Source: an uncultured Clostridium sp.
Lineage (GTDB): Bacteria; Bacillota; Clostridia; TANB77; CAG-508
Assembly (NCBI GenBank): GCA_946497585.1
Contig: CAMMLF010000068.1
Coordinates: 1-8,252, forward strand
Length of the DNA: 8,252 bases
Reading direction: 5' to 3'
The notes below the pieces were generated by a model. It was not told where the DNA came from. It was given only the letters and a program-made list of their open reading frames with translations, and did no database searches. Shown in pieces: positions 1-5,644 of this stretch. The translations under genes were made by a program, and so were the position numbers. Position 1 is the stretch's first letter; the number at the start of each line of letters is the position of its first letter.

Positions 1-74
1 AAAAAAATTTATTTTGTTTTATCAACTTTATCTATTTATTTTTAGTTTATTAATAATTAAGTTATTAATTACTA

Positions 75-404
75 CTACTTATCCGTAAACGGTAAATCCG
101 GGTGCCCGTGCTGGGTATGTGGATTTTCATAAACTTCATAATCATAATAAAATTTGCCATAAGAATTTTGCTTTCTAGTAAGTTGTAAATATCCATTATC
201 TTTTAATTCCTTAATAGCATTATCTACTGCCATTTTTCCCTCTTTACATAACGAACATAATCCTTCATTACTAAATTTCCAATTATCAGGTAAACTTAAA
301 ATAATAGAAAATAGACCTTTAGCTTTTAATGACAAATTCTTATCTTTCAAATGATAATTACTCATTTTAGTATAATTAAAAATTTTGTCTTCTCTATAAA
401 ACAT
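75..404 (-). CDS. Winged-helix replication-initiator-like protein, probably truncated
   Basis: Protein of 109 residues. Residues about 1-95 match my recollection of the N-terminal winged-helix domain of replication proteins carried by integrative elements and plasmids of Bacillota. The opening NYTKMSNYHLKDKNLSLKAKG is followed by a helical LSLPDNW segment, a helix-turn-helix region (EGLCSLCKEGKMAVDNAIKE), then a wing ending in YGKFYYDYEVYENP. Such proteins would bind origin DNA. Full-length relatives, as I recall them, run to about 250-350 residues, with a Pro/Thr-rich linker and a C-terminal domain. Here the frame stops in that linker (HPDLPFTDK) at TAG TAG TAA (69-77). The start is well supported by AAGGAG at 413-418, 8 nt upstream. 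The gene follows the hsd terminator, so it is probably a separate transcription unit. The linker-coding DNA is far richer in G+C than the rest. It could be a real short regulator, but truncation seems likelier. Confidence 0.7.
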   Translation of the reverse strand: MFYREDKIFNYTKMSNYHLKDKNLSLKAKGLFSIILSLPDNWKFSNEGLCSLCKEGKMAVDNAIKELKDNGYLQLTRKQNSYGKFYYDYEVYENPHTQHGHPDLPFTDK

Positions 405-412
405 AATCTAAT

Positions 413-418
413 CTCCTT
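413..418 (-). promoter_or_regulatory. Ribosome binding site of the winged-helix gene
   Basis: The minus strand reads GAAAGGAGAT before the ATG at 404. The AAGGAG core leaves 8 nt to the start codon, which is close to ideal. An AT-rich stretch between this site and the hsdS terminator (about 421-454) could hold a promoter. A TATTAT-like hexamer near 432-437 is the only -10 candidate, and I see no convincing -35 at normal spacing. Confidence 0.8.
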
Positions 419-454
419 TCAATTTATTGTTATAATATTTAGTTTTAAGGCATT

Positions 455-480
455 AAAAAAGCAACTATTTAAAGTTGCTC
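455..480 (-). terminator. Rho-independent terminator of the hsd operon, overlapping the hsdS stop codon
   Basis: Read on the minus strand, a 7-bp stem AGCAACT/AGTTGCT (positions 473-479 and 460-466) with a 6-nt loop is followed by a run of T (455-460). The 5' arm lies in the final Gln and Leu codons of hsdS and the TAA stop (469-471) begins in the loop. The hairpin and T-run fit an intrinsic terminator and separate the restriction operon from the downstream winged-helix gene. Confidence 0.87.
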
Positions 481-1662
481 AATAAGTTTAAAACATTCTT
501 CTATTTTTTCTACTATTTTCTTTTGTTGTTCTAACGGTGGAACTGGAATTAAAAATTTACTCAACCATTGTTTTGATATTCTTTGCTGTCCGGCAGTTCC
601 AGTAAAATGATTTTGTCCATCTTTTATAAAATAATTTGTTTTAACAAACCATAATAAATATTTCATATACATTTTGTTGTTAATATTTCTTAAAACATGT
701 ATTTCTGTTGTTCCTGCCCCATATCCAGATGGAAGATGTTTAATATAAGCTGATTTTCTATTTTCAAAACAAGGAGTTATTTTGGCTACTATTACATCAT
801 CTGTTTTTATATGTGTATAACCTTTTTTTACATATTTCCATTTCTTGCTTTCAAATACAATTTTACTTTCATAACCACCCAAAATATTTGTCATTGGAAC
901 AAATCCTACAATTATTTCATCATTAATTTTGTTTCTAGGATTTATTTGTACACAGTTTTCAATATATGACCATTTCCAATTTATTGGAACATCAAAAGGA
1001 ATATCTTCTTTTACTTCTTCAACGTCAATTGCTGGTAATGATAAATCATTTTCTACTAGTTTTCCATGAATAGCACTATCTAATATCTTTTCTTTTAATA
1101 ATGTTTTTAATTTTTCTTTTTCTTTATCATTTTTTTCTTTTTTATCAATAAGTTCAAATAATTCTTCTATTTTTTTTACTATTTTTTCTTGTTCTTCTAA
1201 TGGTGGAATATATAATTTTAATTTTTTTAAATATTTAAAATTCCTTGTATATCCTGTAGATTTAATTTGCGCAACATTATAAATTAAATGATAATACAAA
1301 TATTTGCTGTTAAGCATAGATTTGGGCTGAATTACTTTTGTTCCATCAGCTCCTACTATAAATGGGAAATCTATATATTTAATTGTTTTACTATGGTCTC
1401 CAAATATTACGCAGCTAGAATTAGGTCGAAATACTTTATCATAATCATTTGAATATCCTTCAATCAAAGATTGTGATTGACTAACCACTGGATATTTTCC
1501 TTCTTTCTTTATTTCAGATTGTTTTATTTGAAAATGTTTTGTTGGAATAACATCAACTACTTTATCTAAATCAAATATTTTAAATTTTGAGGTTGTTTTA
1601 ACAAATTTTCCATAAATAGCAGTTTTTAAAATAGTATACTTTAATAACTCATTACTTATCAT
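469..1662 (-). CDS. hsdS: Type I restriction-modification specificity subunit HsdS
   Basis: DNA-recognition subunit (397 residues) of the HsdR2M2S1 complex; it sets the bipartite target for both methylation and restriction. The layout is a clear tandem duplication: a short conserved helix (LKYTILKTAIYGKFV, 7-21), target recognition domain 1 (about 22-150), a conserved helix beginning PPLEEQEKIVKKIEEL (153-168) with a Lys/Glu-rich coiled-coil spacer, a second LKEKILDSAIHGKLV (189-203), target domain 2 (about 205-372), and a final PPLEQQKKIVEKIEE helix (375-389) that runs to the C terminus. The two target domains are dissimilar, as expected for two different half-sites; the target cannot be predicted by eye. 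The ATG overlaps the hsdM TGA (ATGA, 1659-1662), and a GAAGGA site (1671-1676) lies 8 nt upstream. Translation is probably coupled to hsdM. It looks complete, not a half-size or broken subunit. Confidence 0.96.
   Translation of the reverse strand: MISNELLKYTILKTAIYGKFVKTTSKFKIFDLDKVVDVIPTKHFQIKQSEIKKEGKYPVVSQSQSLIEGYSNDYDKVFRPNSSCVIFGDHSKTIKYIDFPFIVGADGTKVIQPKSMLNSKYLYYHLIYNVAQIKSTGYTRNFKYLKKLKLYIPPLEEQEKIVKKIEELFELIDKKEKNDKEKEKLKTLLKEKILDSAIHGKLVENDLSLPAIDVEEVKEDIPFDVPINWKWSYIENCVQINPRNKINDEIIVGFVPMTNILGGYESKIVFESKKWKYVKKGYTHIKTDDVIVAKITPCFENRKSAYIKHLPSGYGAGTTEIHVLRNINNKMYMKYLLWFVKTNYFIKDGQNHFTGTAGQQRISKQWLSKFLIPVPPLEQQKKIVEKIEECFKLIEQL
479..541 (-). repeat. Internal hsdS direct repeat, copy 2 (C-terminal conserved helix)
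   Basis: This 63-nt segment matches positions 1145-1207 in the same orientation at 55 of 63 positions by hand alignment, with no gaps, offset by 666 nt. It encodes the conserved PPLEQQ helix that closes the second half of HsdS. The encoded residues are constrained by the subunit's pseudo-symmetry, but identity this high at DNA level would also allow homologous exchange. Confidence 0.85.
1060..1076 (-). repeat. Short internal hsdS repeat (central AI-x-GK motif)
   Basis: This 17-nt stretch encodes part of the central SAIHGKLV motif and matches 1606-1622, which encodes TAIYGKFV at the N terminus, at 15 of 17 positions. It is the second element of the duplicated HsdS architecture. Confidence 0.65.
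1145..1207 (-). repeat. Internal hsdS direct repeat, copy 1 (central conserved helix)
   Basis: Partner of the repeat at 479-541; it encodes the PPLEEQ helix following target domain 1. A run of 8 A on the coding strand (1170-1177) lies inside this copy and is broken by a C-containing codon in the other copy. Confidence 0.85.
1606..1622 (-). repeat. Short internal hsdS repeat (N-terminal AI-x-GK motif)
   Basis: Partner of the copy at 1060-1076, at the start of the first HsdS half. Each target domain is therefore bracketed by conserved DNA: this motif upstream and the PPLEEQ or PPLEQQ helix downstream. Confidence 0.65.
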
Positions 1663-3080
1663 CTTAACAATCCTTCTAACTTAGAAAGTATTTCTTCATT
1701 ATCTTTTGTAATAGTTTTCATTTTATCAATGATTTCTTCAATAGTATATGATTCAGTTTCATCTATTTTATTTGGATTTTTAATATCTAAATTATAATTT
1801 TTTATATCTTCTACTTTAACTAACCAGGCTTGTTCATTTTCTACACGATTATTCCACCACTGTCTTACTTTATCAAAATGATGTCTTTTAATTGGATTTG
1901 TTTTAGTAAATCTTGCTAGTCCCTCTGGTAATTCTAATTCATAATACCATATTTCTTTTGTTCCTTTTGGATCTTTATTAAAGAATAGAAGATTTGTTGT
2001 TATTGATGTATAAGGAGCAAATACTCCTTCTGGAAGTCTTACTATTGTGTGTAGATTAAATTCTTTTAATAGTCTTGATTTAATATTATTTTTAACTCCA
2101 TCGCCAAACAAAATACTATCTGGTAATACTATTCCTGCTCTTCCCTTATCAGATAATTTTTCCATAAGTAATGCCATAAATAAATCAGCAGTTTCTTTTG
2201 TTTGATATTCTTTTGCAAAATTAGATGATACTCCATCTTCTTCTATTCCACCATAAGGAGGATTAGTTACAATAACATCTACTTGATTTTTATCACTAAA
2301 ACCTGATACTTCGCCAGTAAGTGAATTTCTATGTTCTATATTTGGAATATCTACTCCATGTAATAATAAATTAGTCATACATAAAGCATAAGGTAGTTGC
2401 TTTTTTTCAATTCCTTGAATGTTTTTTTCAATACTTTCAACATCATCAGCAGTATTTATTTGTCCAGTTTTCTCATAATGTTCAATGGTACAAGTTAAAA
2501 ATCCTCCGGTTCCACAAGCAAAGTCAAGTACTCTTTCATTTACTTTTGGATCAACCATTTCAACTACAAATTCTGTAACTGGTCTTGGTGTATAAAATTC
2601 ACCAGCTGATCCTGCACTTTGCAATTCAGATAACATACTTTCATAAATGTCATTAAATTCATGTCTTTCAGTATTTATATTGAAATCTGTTTTATTTATT
2701 TCATTTATAACTTGTCTCAATAATGTTCCATTTTTCATATAATTGTGAGTATCTGCGAATACATCATGAACTATTTTATCTCTAACATTATTAACTGGTA
2801 ATTGTTTTAAGTCTTTAAACATCTGCTCTACAAAATCAATTAGTTCATCACCGGTCATTCCTCTTTCATCTAATGCCCAGTTTTTCCATCTATATTTTTC
2901 TGGTATTGCACTTTCATAAGGTTTGTTTTGCAAACCAGCTTTTATCTCCCATTCATCTTCTTTAGAATCAAACAATTTCATGAATATCATCCAAATAGTT
3001 TGCTCTAATCTTTGAGCATCACCATTTACACCATCATCTTTTCTCATTGTTTGTCTAATATTTTTCATATTAATTGCCAT
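1659..3080 (-). CDS. hsdM: Type I restriction-modification DNA methyltransferase subunit HsdM
   Basis: Adenine-N6 DNA methyltransferase subunit (473 residues). With HsdS it forms the M2S1 methylase that protects host DNA using S-adenosylmethionine, and it is also needed for restriction. Residues about 5-140 form the helical HsdM N-terminal domain. The catalytic domain shows GEFYTPRPV (160-168, motif X region), DFACGTGGF (186-194, motif I, SAM binding) and TNPPYGG (272-278, motif IV catalytic NPPY), then LPDSILFGDG (319-328) and LPEGVFAPYTSITTNLLFF (349-367). All key residues are present and the length is typical. A GGAGG site (3088-3092) inside the last codons of hsdR lies 7 nt before the ATG and fixes Met1 rather than Met5. 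Only 2 nt separate it from the hsdR stop and it overlaps hsdS by 4 nt, so the three genes are co-transcribed. The stop is TGA. Confidence 0.97.
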   Translation of the reverse strand: MAINMKNIRQTMRKDDGVNGDAQRLEQTIWMIFMKLFDSKEDEWEIKAGLQNKPYESAIPEKYRWKNWALDERGMTGDELIDFVEQMFKDLKQLPVNNVRDKIVHDVFADTHNYMKNGTLLRQVINEINKTDFNINTERHEFNDIYESMLSELQSAGSAGEFYTPRPVTEFVVEMVDPKVNERVLDFACGTGGFLTCTIEHYEKTGQINTADDVESIEKNIQGIEKKQLPYALCMTNLLLHGVDIPNIEHRNSLTGEVSGFSDKNQVDVIVTNPPYGGIEEDGVSSNFAKEYQTKETADLFMALLMEKLSDKGRAGIVLPDSILFGDGVKNNIKSRLLKEFNLHTIVRLPEGVFAPYTSITTNLLFFNKDPKGTKEIWYYELELPEGLARFTKTNPIKRHHFDKVRQWWNNRVENEQAWLVKVEDIKNYNLDIKNPNKIDETESYTIEEIIDKMKTITKDNEEILSKLEGLLR

Positions 3081-3082
3081 TT

Positions 3083-5416
3083 TTAAGCCTCCAAACTATA
3101 TAAATTATTTTTCATTTCTGATAATGCTTTTTGGAAGTTTTGTAATCCCATAAATATTACCATAATAATTTGATAAACCGTTCCAAATGATTCTAGTTCT
3201 GGAATATTTAAAATATTAGGATTTTCTAATTCTTCTATTCCACCATCTACGTATTTATCAAGAATAATTGATAATACTTCTCTGGCTTTTTCTCCATATT
3301 TTTCAAAATAATCACTTTGTTTAACATGTCTTGCTCTTTGATTTCTAGTAAGAGCTTTTTTACCATAAGCGACATGAACTAACAAATCAAATGGATCATA
3401 TTCTTCTCCAACTTCTTCTTCTAAAATATTAAGATAAATATCTTTTTCTTCTAAAGTTTTTATAATTTTTTCTTTCATATCTTCTTTATTCCAATATTCT
3501 TTAAATATCGAATAAGTTGCATATTCTTCTGTAATTTTATTTTTTACAAACTGGGTAAAGTTTTCTGTAATTAATTCTCCGTGTTCATTAATTAATTTTT
3601 GTTGTCTATACAATTCTCTTACTTGTTCATTAGGTAAAATAATTTTAGGTTTTACTTTTCTTCTTTCAGCAGGCATTACATCTTTTTCTTCTACTGGTAT
3701 TTTTTTGTCTCCAATGCTATATGGATTAGTATCATTATTGCCAGCTGGTGTTAATATAACAGGTGTTACCTCAACATCTCCATCAAATTTTGGATCTTTA
3801 AATAATTCAGTTGCACCAGTAAAATCAATAATAGTAAATGCATATTTATCAAATTCTTCTGATATACGAGTTCCACGACCTATTATTTGTTTAAATTCAA
3901 CCATACTATTAATGTTTGTATCAATAACTATTACTTTACATGTTTTAGCATCTACTCCAGTTGTAAGAAGTTTAGAAGTAGTTACAATTGTTGGATATTT
4001 TTTTCTTGGGTTAATAAAGTTATCAAGTTGCATTTTACCTATCACATCTGAGCCAGTAATTCTCATGATATATCTATCATCATGTTCTACCATATCAAGG
4101 TTTTGATTAATTAATTCTCTTCTCATTCTATCAGCATGTTCTTCATCAACACAGAAGAAAATTGTTTTATCCATTCTTCTATTTGTATCTTTTAAATAGT
4201 CAGTTACTATTTTAGCTACTAATTTATCTCTATTTGGTAAAACTAATTTTTTATTAATATCAGCTCCACCATAAACGCCTTCTTCTACTTCTTCTCCGTC
4301 AGTATTACGAGTTCCTTTTTTTACAATAATATCTTCTATATCTTTATCAAGTCCTATTCTTAATACTCTGTAAGGAGCTAAAAATCCATCTTCTATTCCT
4401 TGTTTTAAAGAATAAGTATAAACTGGTTCTCCAAAATATTCATAATTATGTATTGTCTTTTCATTTTTTGGTGTTGCTGTTAAACCTATTTGAGTAGCTG
4501 TTCCAAAGTAAGATAGTATCTCTCTCCATGATGAATCCTCAGCAGCACTACCTCTATGACACTCATCAATAACAATTAAATCGAAGAAGTCTTGAGGAAA
4601 TTTTTTATATAAATCTTCTCTTCCTTCTGATCCTTTTAATTGTTGATATAATCCTAAATATATTTCATATGATGGATCATATTTACCTTTTATTTTTGTC
4701 ATTGCTCCTTTAAACGGTGCAAAATCATTAACCATTGTTTGGTCAATTAATATATTTCTATCAGCAAGATATAAAATTCTTTTTTTTAGTTTAGATTTCC
4801 ATAATCTATAAATTATTTGGAAAGCAGTAAAGGTTTTTCCTGTTCCTGTTGCCATAACAAGCAACACTCTATTTTGACCTTTTGCAACTGCTTTAAGAGT
4901 TCTTTCAATAGCAATTTGTTGATAATATCTAAGAGGATATTTTGAAGGATATAATGGTTCTTTTATAATTTTTTCTTGTTCTGCATTAATATTTGAGCAA
5001 GTCATATATTCTTTCCATAATTCTTCTGGTGTAGGGAAATTATCCAATCCTATTTCTGTTTCTTTTCCAGTTAACATATTTTTTTGAATAAAGCCATCAC
5101 CATTTGAAGAAAAAGCAAATGGAACATCTAACATTTTTGCATAATCAATTGATTGTTGCATACCAAAACCAATTGCATGATTATTATCTTTTGCTTCAAT
5201 AACAGCAATATAACTTGAATTATAAGTTAGAAGATAATCCGTTCTCTTTCTAACACCTCTTGAGTATTTACCTTTACCTTCATCAATTACACGACCATCA
5301 GTAAAAGATTTTTCTTCATGTATATTGCTATAACTCCAACCAGCATTAACAAGTGCAGGTGTAATATATCTTGTTCTTATTTCTGTTTCACTTAAACTTT
5401 TTTTATCATCAAACAT
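3083..5416 (-). CDS. hsdR: Type I restriction endonuclease / DNA translocase subunit HsdR (EcoEI-like)
   Basis: Motor and nuclease subunit (777 residues). It binds the HsdM-HsdS core, pulls in unmethylated DNA using ATP and cuts far from the recognition site. The N-terminal PD-(D/E)xK nuclease shows Asp60 (RKRTDYLL) and E74-A-K76 in VIEAK. Superfamily 2 helicase motifs follow: Walker A MATGTGKT (188-195), DECH (284-287), LTATP (312-316), the TTGVDAK segment (485-491) and motif VI QIIGRGTR (510-517). The C-terminal region (about 590-777) fits the EcoEI-type R-subunit C-terminal domain, and the moderate length also fits the EcoEI/EcoAI (type IB) group rather than the longer EcoKI or EcoR124 types; this subtype call is inference. 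Start: an AGAGGG site (5428-5433) lies 11 nt upstream. It is first in the hsdRMS operon, with a 228-nt leader separating it from the GmrSD-like gene. No motif is missing. Confidence 0.97.
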   Translation of the reverse strand: MFDDKKSLSETEIRTRYITPALVNAGWSYSNIHEEKSFTDGRVIDEGKGKYSRGVRKRTDYLLTYNSSYIAVIEAKDNNHAIGFGMQQSIDYAKMLDVPFAFSSNGDGFIQKNMLTGKETEIGLDNFPTPEELWKEYMTCSNINAEQEKIIKEPLYPSKYPLRYYQQIAIERTLKAVAKGQNRVLLVMATGTGKTFTAFQIIYRLWKSKLKKRILYLADRNILIDQTMVNDFAPFKGAMTKIKGKYDPSYEIYLGLYQQLKGSEGREDLYKKFPQDFFDLIVIDECHRGSAAEDSSWREILSYFGTATQIGLTATPKNEKTIHNYEYFGEPVYTYSLKQGIEDGFLAPYRVLRIGLDKDIEDIIVKKGTRNTDGEEVEEGVYGGADINKKLVLPNRDKLVAKIVTDYLKDTNRRMDKTIFFCVDEEHADRMRRELINQNLDMVEHDDRYIMRITGSDVIGKMQLDNFINPRKKYPTIVTTSKLLTTGVDAKTCKVIVIDTNINSMVEFKQIIGRGTRISEEFDKYAFTIIDFTGATELFKDPKFDGDVEVTPVILTPAGNNDTNPYSIGDKKIPVEEKDVMPAERRKVKPKIILPNEQVRELYRQQKLINEHGELITENFTQFVKNKITEEYATYSIFKEYWNKEDMKEKIIKTLEEKDIYLNILEEEVGEEYDPFDLLVHVAYGKKALTRNQRARHVKQSDYFEKYGEKAREVLSIILDKYVDGGIEELENPNILNIPELESFGTVYQIIMVIFMGLQNFQKALSEMKNNLYSLEA
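3088..3092 (-). promoter_or_regulatory. Ribosome binding site of hsdM, embedded in the hsdR 3' end
   Basis: The GGAGG core lies in the last hsdR codons, 7 nt before the hsdM ATG. Ribosomes finishing hsdR would end almost on top of this site, so re-initiation or coupling is likely. It decides between the two nearby Met codons of hsdM. Confidence 0.85.
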
Positions 5417-5466
5417 AAGCTACCTATCCCTCTAAAAAATTATTTATATAAATATATTACCATAAA

Positions 5467-5496
5467 TTGACATATTTTTTAACTTTTTAATAAAAT
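5467..5496 (+). promoter_or_regulatory. Possible plus-strand sigma-70-type promoter in the hsdR leader
   Basis: TTGACA (5467-5472), an exact -35 consensus, is followed after 18 nt by TAAAAT (5491-5496), 5 of 6 matches to the -10 consensus. It points away from hsdR and toward the 3' end of the GmrSD-like gene, where no plus-strand gene exists. In DNA this AT-rich the -10 match is cheap, so it may be chance. Confidence 0.3.
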
Positions 5497-5553
5497 TAAT
5501 ACAAAAATAATAAAAATTTGTACTTCTCATATTTTAAAATATTTTATTATTTC

Positions 5554-5582
5554 AACAAAAAAGAGAAAAAATAGTTTCTCTT
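5554..5582 (-). terminator. Probable Rho-independent terminator of the GmrSD-like gene
   Basis: On the minus strand an 8-bp stem AAGAGAAA/TTTCTCTT (5575-5582 and 5561-5568) with a 6-nt loop is followed by TTTTGTT, giving six consecutive T across the stem end. It lies 62 nt past the stop codon. The stem has only two G-C pairs, so it may be leaky and allow some read-through into hsdR. No T-run exists on the other strand. Confidence 0.6.
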
Positions 5583-5644
5583 AACGCAATTTATATTAGT
5601 TCCGTATCTATTCCATTTAAAAAATTTTCATTATTATAATTAAA

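Larger units (their letters stand above)
5417..5644. other. Intergenic leader of hsdR and 3' region of the GmrSD-like gene
   Basis: These 228 nt contain no convincing gene. From high to low coordinates they hold a short readable tail after the GmrSD-like stop, a hairpin terminator, two overlapping AT-only palindromes (5529-5542 and 5535-5546), and the presumed hsdR promoter. On the minus strand the best promoter guess is TTAAAA, 17 nt, TAATAT (about 5452-5480), with 4 of 6 matches in each box, which is weak. The plus strand carries a better-looking promoter match, listed separately. Confidence 0.6.

Noticed and set aside
1659..1661. Possible alternative genetic code with TGA as Trp, given the very low GC
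   Set aside because: TGA is a convincing stop for hsdM in an ATGA overlap with hsdS, and Trp residues in all three hsd proteins are read correctly with the standard code.
469..1662. hsdS as a truncated or fused remnant because it is shorter than some S subunits
   Set aside because: Both target domains and both pairs of conserved helices are present in order, and 397 residues is within the normal range.
3705..4106. 133-codon open reading frame on the plus strand
   Set aside because: It lies wholly antisense to the conserved helicase-coding region of hsdR, has no ribosome binding site I could see and resembles no protein; it is a shadow of the real gene.
4316..4322. Run of seven A followed by GG in hsdR (coding strand) as a programmed frameshift site
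   Set aside because: The hsdR frame continues intact for the full helicase and C-terminal domains, no alternative product is evident and no stimulatory structure is obvious.
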